A stretch of 64,000 nucleotides of DNA, from contig CAKUAI010000006.1 in the NCBI GenBank assembly GCA_934636245.1, positions 1 to 64,000 of the forward strand. Direction: 5' to 3'. The notes beneath the pieces are model-generated. The model worked only from the letters and a program-made list of their open reading frames with translations, was not told the DNA's origin and did no database searches. The DNA comes from an uncultured Coriobacteriales bacterium. Its GTDB lineage: Bacteria > Actinomycetota > Coriobacteriia > Coriobacteriales > UMGS124. Both the position numbers and the translations under genes were made by a program. Positions 29,481 to 38,855 of the stretch are shown here, in pieces; position 1 is the first letter of the stretch, and the number at the start of each line of letters is the position of its first letter.

Positions 29481-29918
29481 ATGACCCCGTATATTCACCG
29501 CGTCGCCTATTACGAGACCGACCGCATGGGCATCACGCACCACTCCAACTACATACGTTGGATGGAGGAGGCGCGCGTGGACTACCTGGACCAGATCGGC
29601 TGGAACTTCGCGCGGCTCGAGGACGAGGGCATCACCTCTCCCGTGTTGGGCGTGGAATGCTCGTACAAGAAGCCCACCACCTTCGAGGACCGCGTGTCCA
29701 TCGTGGTGAGCCTTGCCGAATACACGGGCGTGCGCTCGACGTTTGCCTACGCCATGAGCAAGGTCGACCCTGAGACGGGACGCAGCCGCGTGGTGTTCAC
29801 GGGCACCTCACAGCATTGCTTCGTGAACCCGCAGGGGCGCCCCATGCGGGTGGACAGGGAGCTGCCGGCCTTTGACGCGGCGCTCAAGGAAGAGTTGGCG
29901 AAGAACGAAGCCCGCTAG
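29481..29918 (+). CDS. Acyl-CoA thioesterase, 4HBT/YbgC-FadM type
   Basis: 145 residues from ATG 29481; the earlier ATG 29442 has no ribosome site. Hot-dog fold thioesterase: YYETDRMGITHHSNYIRW contains the catalytic Asp, and EEARVDYLDQIG and PVLGVECSYKKPTTFEDRV follow the family pattern. Length matches YbgC-like enzymes (about 135-145). Substrate chain length cannot be read from sequence. Confidence 0.88.
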   Translation: MTPYIHRVAYYETDRMGITHHSNYIRWMEEARVDYLDQIGWNFARLEDEGITSPVLGVECSYKKPTTFEDRVSIVVSLAEYTGVRSTFAYAMSKVDPETGRSRVVFTGTSQHCFVNPQGRPMRVDRELPAFDAALKEELAKNEAR

Positions 29919-30049
29919 GGCGGGGCAGGGCGCCCCGGGGACCCGAACAGCGCGGCCGGCCCAGTCAAGCCAGACCAGCCGAGCCACGCGCAATACTCGG
30001 TCTTCAAATTTGTAACAAAATCGAAAGCACACTCCCGAAAGGAAGCAAA

Positions 30050-30763
30050 ATGGAGAACAAGCAGGTCAAGCTCGGTATCATCGGCGCCATGGACGTGGAG
30101 GTCGCCACCCTCATGGACCACACGCAAGACGCCGTACTCAGCGAGCGTGCGGGTATGCGCTTCTGCGAGGGCACGCTCGCCGGCATGCCGGTCGTCATTG
30201 CCAAGTGCGGCGTCGGCAAGGTGTCGGCCGGTATGTGTGTGCAGGCCATGTGCGACCTGTACGGCGTAACGCACATCGTGAACACGGGCGTGGCAGGCTC
30301 GCTCGACGCGCAGATCGACATCGCCGACCTCGTGGTAAGCACCGACGCTCTCTACTATGACGTGGACGTCACGCCCTGGGGCTACGAGTCCGGCCAGCTC
30401 CCCGGCATGGACTGCCTGGCGTTCCCGGCCGACCCCACCCTGCGCGTCGCCATCGAACATGCCGCCGCGCTCGCCGCACCCGACGTGCGCGTGTTCGCGG
30501 GCCGCGTCGTCTCGGGCGACCAGTTCATCGCCTCCTCGCAGGCAAAGGAGCGCCTGGCCCAGGAGTTCGGAGGCATGTGCTGCGAGATGGAAGGCGCTGC
30601 CATCGCCCATGCGTGCCATGTGAACGGCGTGCCCTACGCCGTAGTGCGTGCCATCTCCGACAAGGCCGACGGCTCGGCCGAGATGACCGACCCCGAGTTC
30701 GAGACCTCCAGCGCCATGCGCTGCGCCGCCGTGGTTGAGGAGCTCTGCCGCGCAGGTCTGTAG
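30050..30763 (+). CDS. mtnN: 5'-methylthioadenosine / S-adenosylhomocysteine nucleosidase
   Basis: 237 residues from ATG 30050, after GAAAGGAAG. Removes adenine from MTA and SAH in the methionine-salvage and activated-methyl cycles. Catalytic Glu in IGAMDVEV (Glu normally IGAMEEE; Asp-Val-Glu here), GVGKVSAGM, NTGVAGSLD, GDQFIAS, EMEGAAIAHAC with the ribose-binding Met-Glu, and RAISDKADGS with the catalytic Asp. Full length. Confidence 0.93.
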   Translation: MENKQVKLGIIGAMDVEVATLMDHTQDAVLSERAGMRFCEGTLAGMPVVIAKCGVGKVSAGMCVQAMCDLYGVTHIVNTGVAGSLDAQIDIADLVVSTDALYYDVDVTPWGYESGQLPGMDCLAFPADPTLRVAIEHAAALAAPDVRVFAGRVVSGDQFIASSQAKERLAQEFGGMCCEMEGAAIAHACHVNGVPYAVVRAISDKADGSAEMTDPEFETSSAMRCAAVVEELCRAGL

Positions 30764-30818
30764 CCTGCCAAAACGAGGCGCCCTGGGCGCGGGGCACATT
30801 CGTCGGCGAATCGCATCA

Positions 30819-31229
30819 TTACAGCAGGTCGAAAAGCGATCCCTGGCGCGAGGGGTCGATGCCGGTGTCCTGCGTCTTCTTCTTGCGCGGGGCGCGCGGC
30901 TTCTTGGGCTTGGCGGGAGCGGTGGGCGCTTCAGCTGCGACAGGTGCGGGCTGCTCCTCAAGGGCGAGACGCGCGGGCTGCGCCGCAGCCTGGACGGCCG
31001 CCTCAACGCGAGCGGCCACCTCGTCGGCGCGCACGAGCTCGATGCCTTGGGCCTTGAGGCTCAGGAACTCCTCGACCGCCTCACGCATGCTCTCAGGCAC
31101 ACGCATGACGACGGTCTTCTCGCCCCACTTGGCCTTGCGGCCGGCGCCGGGGCGCGCTCCTCCCCTGCCCTTGTGAGGTGCGCTGTCCTTATCTGCCTGG
31201 ACTTTCTGCTCTTCGCCCACTGCTCGCAC
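30819..31229 (-). CDS. Small basic protein with GARPGAGRK motif and possible ribbon-helix-helix
   Basis: 136 residues from GTG 31229, with a GGGAG-like site. N-terminal GRGGARPGAGRK is a common DNA-binding-type lead, followed by TVVMRVPESMREAVEEFL, which looks like a ribbon-helix-helix strand and first helix. Then an Ala/Pro/Lys-rich tail (APAKPKKPRAPRKKK) that would bind nucleic acid non-specifically, and a C-terminal QGSLFDLL resembling a sliding-clamp-binding peptide. Function unknown; a nucleoid or regulatory role is inferred. Confidence 0.7.
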   Translation of the reverse strand: MRAVGEEQKVQADKDSAPHKGRGGARPGAGRKAKWGEKTVVMRVPESMREAVEEFLSLKAQGIELVRADEVAARVEAAVQAAAQPARLALEEQPAPVAAEAPTAPAKPKKPRAPRKKKTQDTGIDPSRQGSLFDLL

Positions 31230-31311
31230 TCCCGTCTCGCTGATTTCGTTACGGAAGTATATACGATGAGTGGGCGCTCCCTAAAAACTACCCATGGCCA
31301 AAGAACCAAGC

Positions 31312-32655
31312 TTATTTCACGCGGGCTGCGAACTCCTCAAAGAAGGCGCGCGGCTCACGGGTACCGATGACGTCGGACAAATCGCGGTGGAACACAAGGC
31401 CGGCAGTCCAGTCGCCCCACACGCGGAACTTGCGCTCCCAGCCAGGCAGGGCGAAGCCGTGGTACACGCGGTGGGCCATCCAGGCAAGCCAGCCATTGAA
31501 GCGAATCTTGGCACCGCCCTTGGTGAGGGTGCCGCTCGTGAAGGCACCGTACGAGGTGCCCAGGCCCGCCACCATGCCGGCGTTCTCATGGCGATACTCG
31601 GCCATCTCGCCACCGCGCAGCCAGGTGAGCAGGTTCTTCGTGAGGACCTTGCTCTGGCGCATGGAATGCTGGGCGGTGGGGGCGCAGGAGCCGTCGGGCA
31701 GGCCATGGCCCGTGAGGTCGGGCACGCAGCTGCAGTCGCCCACGGCGAAGATGCCCTCGAGCACCTCGCCGTCGCGACGGACGCGCAGGTCAGCGCCGCA
31801 CACGACGCGGCCGCGCGGCTCAAGGGGCAGGTCGCTACTCTTGAGCACGGGGTTGGCCATGGCGCCGGCGCACCACAGGATGGAGGCAGCGTCATAGCTG
31901 GCGCCGTCGGAGGTGACGACATGGCCGTCCTGGGCGCTCTCGACGCAGGTCTTGAGGTGAATGTGGGCACCGCGGGCCTCCAGATGGGCAACCGCCTTGC
32001 TCGACTGCGCCACGGTGAGCTCGGGGAAGACCTTCTCGGCAGCCTCGATGAGGTGGAAGTTGAGCTCGGAGGGATCCAGACGCGCGTCCTTCTTGCAAAT
32101 TTTGCAGGCGAGGTCAAAGAGCTCGGCGAAGCCCTCCATACCCGAGAAGCCACCGCCCACGGTGATGAGCGTCATGAGGCGCGTGCGCTCAGGCGAGCCC
32201 TTGGGGAGCTCGGCGGCGCAAGAGAGGTTCGCGATGAGGTTGTCGCGCAGGTAGACGGCCTCTTCGGTGGCCTTGAGGCCCACGGCGTTCTCGGCGATGC
32301 CGGGGATGGGGAACGTGCGCGTCACGGCGCCCAGGGTCACCACGATCGCGTCGGCATCGAGCTCGAAGGCGTTGCCGTGCGCGTCGGCAAGCGCCACGCG
32401 CTTCTCGGCGGCGTTGACGGCGGTGACGCGGGCGCGCACGATGCGCGTCTTCTTCAGGTGCATGGCAAAAGGCGTCTCGATGTGGCGGGGCTCGATGGCG
32501 CCCGAGGCGACCTCGGCCAAGAAGGGCTGGTAGACGCACGCCGAGCGCATGTCGACGAGCGTGACCTGGGCCTCCCCGTCTTGGAGCTTCTTCTCGAGGT
32601 CACGAGCGATGTAGAAGCCGCTCAGGCCGCCGCCGAGGATGAGGATGCGCTTCAC
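31312..32655 (-). CDS. NAD(P)/FAD-dependent oxidoreductase, type II NADH dehydrogenase-like
   Basis: 447 residues from GTG 32655, seven bases after GGGAG; the in-frame GTG 32685 is less well placed. Two Rossmann folds: FAD site ILILGGGLSGFYIA at the start and NADH site LITVGGGFSGME (about 165). AVGDCSCVPD is the second FAD motif, and SCAPTAQHSMRQ matches NDH-2 quinone-site regions. The C-terminal part has the amphipathic membrane-association segment of NDH-2. It would oxidise NADH and pass electrons to quinone at the membrane. Confidence 0.88.
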   Translation of the reverse strand: MKRILILGGGLSGFYIARDLEKKLQDGEAQVTLVDMRSACVYQPFLAEVASGAIEPRHIETPFAMHLKKTRIVRARVTAVNAAEKRVALADAHGNAFELDADAIVVTLGAVTRTFPIPGIAENAVGLKATEEAVYLRDNLIANLSCAAELPKGSPERTRLMTLITVGGGFSGMEGFAELFDLACKICKKDARLDPSELNFHLIEAAEKVFPELTVAQSSKAVAHLEARGAHIHLKTCVESAQDGHVVTSDGASYDAASILWCAGAMANPVLKSSDLPLEPRGRVVCGADLRVRRDGEVLEGIFAVGDCSCVPDLTGHGLPDGSCAPTAQHSMRQSKVLTKNLLTWLRGGEMAEYRHENAGMVAGLGTSYGAFTSGTLTKGGAKIRFNGWLAWMAHRVYHGFALPGWERKFRVWGDWTAGLVFHRDLSDVIGTREPRAFFEEFAARVK

Positions 32656-32840
32656 GTGGTTTCTCCCTAAGAGACGGGCGTGCACAGACGCCTATGCTGG
32701 TATATAGTCCTTGAAGCGTGTAGATTACACCTTTTCTGAATCCAGCTCGGCCCAGCAGGGTATAACAGCGTGTTCTCCAGCAATTACGCGCCAAGACGCA
32801 CCGCCGCAACCCAGGCATGGCACGACAAGAAGGGAAACCC

Positions 32841-33287
32841 ATGGCATACGACATCCAGGTGAAGATCAAGAGGCTCGACCAGGAGCTGCCCCTGCCCCGC
32901 TACGCCAACCCCGGCGACGCGGGCCTGGACCTGTACAGCGCCGTCGACGTCGTCATCGAGCCGATGCGCCGCGTCATGATCCCCACGGGCGTGGCCATCG
33001 CGCTTCCGGAGGGCTACGCAGGCTTTGTGCAGCCCCGCAGCGGCCTGGCCGCCAAGAAGGGCCTGTCCATCGTGAACACGCCCGGCCTGGTCGACTCGGG
33101 CTACCGCGGCGAGCTCAAGGTCATCGCCATCAACACCGACGCCGACGAGCCCATCGCCATCGCCCGCGGCGAGCGTGTGGCGCAGCTCGTGGTGCAGCGC
33201 GTGCCCGCCGTCGAGCTTGTGGAGGTCGACGAGCTCGACGCGACCGAGCGCGGCGAGGCGGGCTTCGGGTCGACCGGCCTGAGGTAG
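32841..33287 (+). CDS. dut: dUTP diphosphatase
   Basis: 148 residues from ATG 32841, with AGAAGGG upstream; 32817 is a longer start without support. Trimeric dUTPase motifs in order: PGDAGLDLYS (1), PRSGLAAKKG (2), GLVDSGYRGELKVI (3), RGERVAQLVV (4), and C-terminal ERGEAGFGSTG (5). Hydrolyses dUTP to dUMP, keeping uracil out of DNA. Full length. Confidence 0.96.
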   Translation: MAYDIQVKIKRLDQELPLPRYANPGDAGLDLYSAVDVVIEPMRRVMIPTGVAIALPEGYAGFVQPRSGLAAKKGLSIVNTPGLVDSGYRGELKVIAINTDADEPIAIARGERVAQLVVQRVPAVELVEVDELDATERGEAGFGSTGLR

Positions 33288-33383
33288 CGACCGGCGAAAG
33301 GACGCCGAGCGCTTGCCGCTCCCGACACGGAGGTGCGCGCGCAAGAGGCGCCCGCCCAGCACGCACGAAATAGAAATCGTTAC

Positions 33384-33429
33384 GAAAATCCCCGCCCCTC
33401 GGACACATGTCCGGAAGGCGGGGATTTTC
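33384..33429. terminator. Bidirectional terminator between dut and the convergent oleate hydratase
   Basis: GAAAATCCCCGCC and GGCGGGGATTTTC pair across a 20-base interior that can pair further (CGGACA/TGTCCG). Confidence 0.85.
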
Positions 33430-33487
33430 TCATCGGGCCGGTGCCCCACATCGCATCGGCCGATTGCGCGGCGCCTCATTCGACGAG

Positions 33488-35359
33488 CTAGATGGCATCA
33501 AACTCACGCAGGAGCTTGACGATGTCGGTATGGCCGAGCTTCTTCAGCAATATGTCGAGCGCAGCCCTGTCCTTGAGGGGAAGCGACATGTCGGTGATGG
33601 CCTTGCCGTCGCGCAGCTTCACGCTGCTCATCAGCAGGTCTCGCACGTCGAAGGTGCTGCCCCACACCTCGGGCACGCCGCGGTCCACGTCGCACAGGGT
33701 GTAGACCGCCTCCATGCCGGTGCGCATGGAGTACTCGGTGGTGAAGATGGTGTCGCGCGGCGTCTCGGCGAACTGGCCGAGGAAGGCGAAGTTCACGGCG
33801 CCGTCGGGCACCACGTCGGGGCGGTCGCCCAGGGAACGCGGCATGAAGAACGCGGTGATGTAGGGCATCATCACGGGAACGGTGTTCGCATGGCTGTGCG
33901 CCAGCTCCTCGATCTGGGTCTCAGGTACGCCCAGGTGCCAGAGCCATTCCTTGCAGATCTCCTCACCCGTGCACTGCGTCATGGGCTTCTTCACGTAGTC
34001 GCCCTCGTTGTCGGGGAAGAGGCCGTACACCCACACGCACAGCTCGTTGCTCGGCTGGTCGCGGAACTGCTGCTGACGGTTGATGGTCCAGCTCATGAGC
34101 CAACTGGAGTCGCGGCAGGTCACGATGCCGCCCGTCACCGTGTGGCCGCTGAACGGGTCGCGCTTGCAGATCTTCTCGATGTAGGGCGGGATGGCATTGT
34201 CGAGCGTGGTGACGGTGGCGCTCATCCACTTGGTCTTCTGCGGGTCGGCGCAGAAGACGTCGGGATGGCCGAAGCTGGGGTCCTGGCTGGCGATGCGACG
34301 CCACAGGTCCCAGCCGTTGCCCGGCTCAGTCTGCGGGCACCACGCCGCGGGCTGAGTCTGCGTGCCGATGGTGGCGCTCTCGACGCAACCGCCGTTGGTG
34401 ATGAACACAAGGTCATCCTCAGTGAGGTCGATAACCGCTCGTTCGCCGTTCGTGCTGGTCACGATGCTGGTGGCGACCTTCTTCACCATCGTGCTGTCGG
34501 GGTTGCGCTTGAAATGCGCCTGCTGGATGCGCTGGATGGTGTCCTGCCCGGTACCGGTCACGGCGCGCTCGGGCCCGACGCCGCCGCCGATAGCAAAGCG
34601 GATGTCCTCCACCTTCGTGTTGAAGTGGAACTGCACGCCAGCCTTCTCAAGGTATGCCACCATGGGCAGAATCATAGACTCGTACTGGTTGTACCGCGTG
34701 AAGCGCAAGGCCGAGAAATCGGGCAGGCCGGCGATGTGGTGGATGTAGCGCTTGATGTACAGCTTCATCTCGAGGGCGGAATGCCAGTTCTCGAAGGCGA
34801 ACATGGTGCGCCAGTACATCCAGAAGTTGGAGTTCAGCACCTCGTCGTCGAAGAAGTCGGTGATGGGCTTGTCATAGAGGTCCTCGTCAGGGGTGAAGAA
34901 GAGCCTCATTATCTCCATGGCCGCCTTGTCCGACAGGCCGAACTTGCCGTTGGTGTGGGCGTCCTGGCCGCGTTTCTCGGTGGCACGGCACAGCGAGTAG
35001 TTGGGGTCTTCCTTGTTGAGCCAGTAATACTCGTCGAGCACCGTGACGCTGGAGTCCTCGATCGAGGGGATGGAGCGGAAGAGGTCCCACATGACCTCGA
35101 AGTGGTTGTCCATCTCGCGGCCGCCGCGCATCACGTAGCCGACGCCGGGGATGTTGGCGCCGTCGCACGCGCCGCCAGCGACGGGGTCCTTCTCAAGGAT
35201 ATGGATGTGGCTGCCAGGCATCTGCGCGTCGCGAACCAAATAGCAGGCCGCGCTCAGCGCCGCCAGGCCGGTGCCGATGATGTAGGCGCTCTTGTGGTCG
35301 ATTCCCTCGGGCTTCTTGGGACGTGCAAAGGCTTCGTAGTTTCCGCTGGAGTAATACAT
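33488..35359 (-). CDS. ohyA: Oleate hydratase (myosin-cross-reactive antigen family)
   Basis: 623 residues from ATG 35359, where family homology begins (YYSSGNYEAFARP) and GAGG lies six bases upstream; ATG 35488 would add 43 unsupported residues. FAD enzyme hydrating the cis-9 bond of oleic or linoleic acid to 10-hydroxy acids, a detoxification step in gut bacteria. FAD motif IIGTGLAALSAACYL (near residue 26), GGREMDNHFEVMWDL, FTRYNQYESMILP, and C-terminal FLGQFAETPRDTIFTTEYS. The TetR gene is directly upstream on the same strand, with a palindromic operator in the gap. Confidence 0.95.
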   Translation of the reverse strand: MYYSSGNYEAFARPKKPEGIDHKSAYIIGTGLAALSAACYLVRDAQMPGSHIHILEKDPVAGGACDGANIPGVGYVMRGGREMDNHFEVMWDLFRSIPSIEDSSVTVLDEYYWLNKEDPNYSLCRATEKRGQDAHTNGKFGLSDKAAMEIMRLFFTPDEDLYDKPITDFFDDEVLNSNFWMYWRTMFAFENWHSALEMKLYIKRYIHHIAGLPDFSALRFTRYNQYESMILPMVAYLEKAGVQFHFNTKVEDIRFAIGGGVGPERAVTGTGQDTIQRIQQAHFKRNPDSTMVKKVATSIVTSTNGERAVIDLTEDDLVFITNGGCVESATIGTQTQPAAWCPQTEPGNGWDLWRRIASQDPSFGHPDVFCADPQKTKWMSATVTTLDNAIPPYIEKICKRDPFSGHTVTGGIVTCRDSSWLMSWTINRQQQFRDQPSNELCVWVYGLFPDNEGDYVKKPMTQCTGEEICKEWLWHLGVPETQIEELAHSHANTVPVMMPYITAFFMPRSLGDRPDVVPDGAVNFAFLGQFAETPRDTIFTTEYSMRTGMEAVYTLCDVDRGVPEVWGSTFDVRDLLMSSVKLRDGKAITDMSLPLKDRAALDILLKKLGHTDIVKLLREFDAI

Positions 35360-35505
35360 GAGTTCCCTCATTTCCGTGTCGCGCACCAATGGCTCGGAAG
35401 ACAGGCCGCATGCGTTGCGCGCCTTTTTGAATCCCCCGCTGGGCTCTTTGCCCTTGCCCCCAGTGTGCCCGGGCATCGGAAACGTCATCCTTATCAGGGT
35501 TTTGG

Positions 35506-35528
35506 CTTTGATAAGAAACTTATCAAAG
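35506..35528 (-). promoter_or_regulatory. Putative TetR operator upstream of oleate hydratase
   Basis: Perfect inverted repeat: CTTTGATAAG, AAA, CTTATCAAAG (10-base arms, three-base spacer). It sits in the 203 bases between the TetR stop and the chosen oleate hydratase start. A further GATAA/TTATC pair lies at 35488-35515. Size and symmetry suit a TetR dimer. Confidence 0.65.
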
Positions 35529-35562
35529 GGGGTCGATTGTAAGAAAACCGACGATGAAAACC

Positions 35563-36123
35563 TTAGAGACTCGTAAAGCGAGAAAGTGCGGTGGAAACGG
35601 TGCCCTCCATGATGATGCCGGCGCGACGCTGCAGGAGCTCGGGTTTCTCGGCCATGCCGTCGCCAATCCAGTCAAGCGTGATCCCCGCCAAGGCATGCGC
35701 GTAAAAGTCGGCGATGAACGTGCGCTCGTGCTGCGGCACCCGCTCGCACAAGGGGTCGTCGTTCACCACGCCGGAAATGAGCTTGCGCGTTGCAGGCAAA
35801 AGGAAGCGCTCCACGCGCTCGCGGCTCACCTCGCGGTAGATCGCATTGATGAACTGCCTGTTTTGGGCAAGCTCGTTGAGCACGCTCAGGTAGCCCTCCT
35901 GCCAGGTCGAGACAGTCTGGCACCCGGCGATGGCGCGCATGGCGTCTTCTTCAAGCGACCATTCCATGAGGTCGTAGATGTCTTTGAAATGGTAGTAGAA
36001 CGTCATGCGACTGATGCCGCAGTCCTGGGCGATGTCGGCAATGGTGATCTTGGAGAGCGGTTTTGTGGACAGCTGCCGCTTGAACGATTCTTCAAGGGCC
36101 CTTTTCGTGAGCTGGCTTGTCAT
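35563..36123 (-). CDS. TetR/AcrR-family regulator (DhaS-like C-terminus)
   Basis: 186 residues from ATG 36123, after GGGGAG; 36156 is a longer start without a site. The HTH is clear: SKITIADIAQDCGISRMTFYYHFKDIYDLMEW. The remainder fits the TetR_C_8/DhaS-type ligand domain. Head-to-tail with oleate hydratase. I infer fatty-acid-responsive control of that gene, and possibly of itself, through the 35506-35528 palindrome. Confidence 0.88.
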   Translation of the reverse strand: MTSQLTKRALEESFKRQLSTKPLSKITIADIAQDCGISRMTFYYHFKDIYDLMEWSLEEDAMRAIAGCQTVSTWQEGYLSVLNELAQNRQFINAIYREVSRERVERFLLPATRKLISGVVNDDPLCERVPQHERTFIADFYAHALAGITLDWIGDGMAEKPELLQRRAGIIMEGTVSTALSRFTSL

Positions 36124-36251
36124 ACGTCTCCCCTGCGTTTGCGGCCGACGCCGCAATTATCGCAGGTTTTGGCCCACAGCAGAAAAGGCAATTCGAAGTA
36201 GGGCAGCAAACGACAGAAAAAGGTACCGCATGCATCCCGCCCGGGCGCCGC

Positions 36252-36854
36252 CTACTTTCCAGCACGGGCGAGCAGCATCGGTCCGTGCTCCTTGAGCCAG
36301 GCGCGATGGAGGCGCTGGTCGGAGTCGTAACGGCTGACAAGGTCCCAGAAGCGTGCGGAGTGGTTCATCTCAAGGCGGTGGCACAGCTCGTGAATCACCA
36401 CGTAGTCGAGCACCTCGGGCGGGGCAAGCATGAGCAGCACGTTGAAGTTGAGGTTGCCCGCCGTCGAGCAACTGCCCCAGCGCGTCTTCTGGCACCGCAG
36501 GGTAATGCGGCCATAGGACACGCCTATGCGCGCCGCGAAGTGCTCCACACGAGCCGGAATTATCAGGCGAGCCTCGCGCGCAAGCGCCGCAAGGTCCTCT
36601 TGGGAGAGCAGGCCCTCCTGCTGGACGGCCTGCGCCTTCGCCTCCTGACGGGCCTGCACGCGCGCAAGCGCCGCGGCGATCCATGCGCGATGGCTTTCCA
36701 CAAACTCGCAAATCGACTTCTGCGAGGCGCGCATGGGGGCGCGCACGATGACGCGGGCGGGAGCCTTCACCTCAAGGGCGAGCGTCTTGCGCCGTGAGCG
36801 CACGACCTCGATGCCCTCAAGGGTTGTCTGTTTTGCCGCCCGCGTCTCGCGCAT
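36252..36854 (-). CDS. YgjP-like M48-family metallopeptidase
   Basis: 200 residues. Zinc-peptidase motif HELCHR at about residue 148 (VIHELCHRLEMNHSARFW), preceded by TRWGSCSTAGNLNFN and MLAPPEVLDYV, all typical of the YgjP/DUF45 group. N-terminal VRSRRKTLALEVK also fits. The family lacks a signal peptide; its physiological substrate is not established. 15 bases separate it from the upstream end of the creatininase gene, but the ribosome site is weak. Confidence 0.88.
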   Translation of the reverse strand: MRETRAAKQTTLEGIEVVRSRRKTLALEVKAPARVIVRAPMRASQKSICEFVESHRAWIAAALARVQARQEAKAQAVQQEGLLSQEDLAALAREARLIIPARVEHFAARIGVSYGRITLRCQKTRWGSCSTAGNLNFNVLLMLAPPEVLDYVVIHELCHRLEMNHSARFWDLVSRYDSDQRLHRAWLKEHGPMLLARAGK

Positions 36855-36869
36855 GCTATATCGAATCCC

Positions 36870-37646
36870 TTAGTCCTCGGAGTCGGGCAGAGGGGTCTTG
36901 GAGAAAGCCTGGATGAAGTCGACCATCCAGGCAGCCACGGTCTCCATCATCTCGCGGCCCCACTCGGCGCTGGCCTTCTTGGGGTCGTCGGGGCCGATCC
37001 AGCCGTTCTCAGCATAATAGTTTGTGGGACGGGGCACGGTCACGCTCACGCCCTTGTACTTCACCGTGTCGAAGTGGACGCTGGGCATGTCGTCGCCCAG
37101 GTCGTTGATGAGGCCCATGCCCTCCACGCTGTCGAGGTCCACCATGGTGGGATCGATGTAGAGGTTGGCGCTCGTCTCCTGGCCGCCGCCGTGGCCGCCG
37201 GCCCACTCCGGGTTGAAGTCGGCCACCATGCTCCACCAGTTGAGCAATGCCGCACGGCAGCCCTTCTGGGCAAGGTCGAGCTGGCACTCGGTGAGCGCCT
37301 TGGAGTTGCCGCCGTGGCCGTTCAAGAACACGAAGTGACGGAAGCCTTGGTCGTAGAGGTTCTCGCAAAGCTTCTTCACCACGGCAAGGTAGAGCTGGTC
37401 GCCCAAGTTGAACGTGCCGGGGAACTCGACGAAGCGAGGCGAGGAACCGAAGGGCAGGATAGGTGCGATGAGAAGCCCGGGCAGGTCCTTCTCGATGAGT
37501 TCGGAGAGCTTTTGCGGGGCAAACGAGTCGGTGCCCAACGGATTGTGCTTGCCGTGCTGCTCGGTGGAGCCAAAGAGCATGAGCACGGTGTCATTACCTT
37601 CAAGGTAAGCCTCTACTTGAGGGTACGTGCTACGTTCAAGACGCAT
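36870..37646 (-). CDS. Creatininase-family amidohydrolase, copy 1
   Basis: 258 residues from ATG 37646, after GAAAGGAAG. Metal-dependent amidase fold: FGSTEQHGKHNPLGTDS (Glu, His and Asp ligands near residue 28), FLNGHGGN (about 112) and GGQETSANLYIDP (catalytic-site Glu). Members hydrolyse creatinine or cleave cyclic amides and formamides in coenzyme pathways. Tandem with a diverged paralog 80 bases upstream on the same strand. Cytoplasmic; substrate unknown. Confidence 0.88.
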   Translation of the reverse strand: MRLERSTYPQVEAYLEGNDTVLMLFGSTEQHGKHNPLGTDSFAPQKLSELIEKDLPGLLIAPILPFGSSPRFVEFPGTFNLGDQLYLAVVKKLCENLYDQGFRHFVFLNGHGGNSKALTECQLDLAQKGCRAALLNWWSMVADFNPEWAGGHGGGQETSANLYIDPTMVDLDSVEGMGLINDLGDDMPSVHFDTVKYKGVSVTVPRPTNYYAENGWIGPDDPKKASAEWGREMMETVAAWMVDFIQAFSKTPLPDSED

Positions 37647-37726
37647 AGTCTTCTTCCTTTCAAACAAGGCTCTGAACTGCAACCTTTAGGGTTTACGCTC
37701 AACCTTAAACCATACAGCACGCACTG

Positions 37727-38569
37727 TTACTTGCCAGCCTTGAGACCTTCGATGTACGCCAGGCCCTTGGCGGTCTCGTCCTCGTAGCACAGCGGTTCGG
37801 GCAGCTCCACGTCGCGCAGGTTGCGCACAAAGCGGGCGATGTAGTCGGCCGTGCCCTCGAGCATGGCCTGGCCCAGCTCCGCGCTGGCGGCCTCGGGCGG
37901 GTTGTCGTGGCCCTCGGCCACCCAGCCGTTGGAGGCCATGCGCACGAGCGGGCGGGGCATGTCGACCGACACGCCGTCCCACTCCACGCTCACCCAGCCC
38001 GTCGTCTTGAGCGAGGGGCCGAAGTCGTCGCGCAGCGCCTCGGGGGCAAGCGCCGACAGGTCCACGCTCTCGGGGTCGATGGCGAGGTTGGCGCTCGTCT
38101 CCATGCCGTCGCCGTGGCCGCCGCCCCATGCGGGGTTGAGCTGCGGGGCCATCTTCCACCAGTTCATGAGGACGGCGATGCAACCCTGCTCGTTGAGGGC
38201 CGAGCACACCGTGGCGATGGACTTGACGTTGCCGCCGTGGCCGTTCACAAAGACGAAGCGGCGCGCGCCGTAGGCATACAGCGAGTCGACGATGCTCATG
38301 AGCACGTCGATGAGGCCCTGCACGCCCAGCGACACGGTGCCGGGGAAGCCCATGAGATCGTCGGTGGCACCGTAGGGCACGGTGGGGGCGATGAGCACGC
38401 CGGGCTCGCGGGCCTCGATGAGGTCCATGAGGTAGTCGGGCGCCATGGTGTCGGTGCCGAGCGGGTTGTGCAGGCCATGGCACTCGATGGAACCCACGCC
38501 GATGAGCACGGTGTCGTTGTCCTTGAAGTAAGCCTGGCACTGAGGCCAAGTGATACGAGCCAGACGCAT
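37727..38569 (-). CDS. Creatininase-family amidohydrolase, copy 2
   Basis: 280 residues from ATG 38569, after AAAGGGGAG; an ATG at 38644 is unsupported. Same motifs as copy 1 with changes: GVGSIECHGLHNPLGTDT, FVNGHGGN, DGMETSANLAIDP. The Glu-Gln-His of copy 1 is Glu-Cys-His here, with the metal ligands kept. Copy 1 and copy 2 align end to end, so this is a tandem duplication that has diverged, and the two may form a heteromer or take different amides. Confidence 0.87.
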   Translation of the reverse strand: MRLARITWPQCQAYFKDNDTVLIGVGSIECHGLHNPLGTDTMAPDYLMDLIEAREPGVLIAPTVPYGATDDLMGFPGTVSLGVQGLIDVLMSIVDSLYAYGARRFVFVNGHGGNVKSIATVCSALNEQGCIAVLMNWWKMAPQLNPAWGGGHGDGMETSANLAIDPESVDLSALAPEALRDDFGPSLKTTGWVSVEWDGVSVDMPRPLVRMASNGWVAEGHDNPPEAASAELGQAMLEGTADYIARFVRNLRDVELPEPLCYEDETAKGLAYIEGLKAGK

Positions 38570-38855
38570 GGCGCTCCCCTTTCGTTTGCGCGGCCGACAC
38601 GATGTCGGTCGCCCGAATTGAACGAGCGCCATTCTAGCCTCCAAAGTTTACGTCTTGTGAACGGAGGCACAACTCTCCTCAATCGCCAGACCGCACCGGG
38701 GCGCTTCGCCGCCCTTGCATTGCGTGGCCGTTTTGAACTGAATGGTCCCCAATGTTTCCCCGACGGCACAAGCGGGCTATGATGCGTGCGAACCGATCAC
38801 CCAGCGCGAGCCGCCCCGTGCGGCCCGACATGCCAAACGAAAGGGGATTTGCTCC

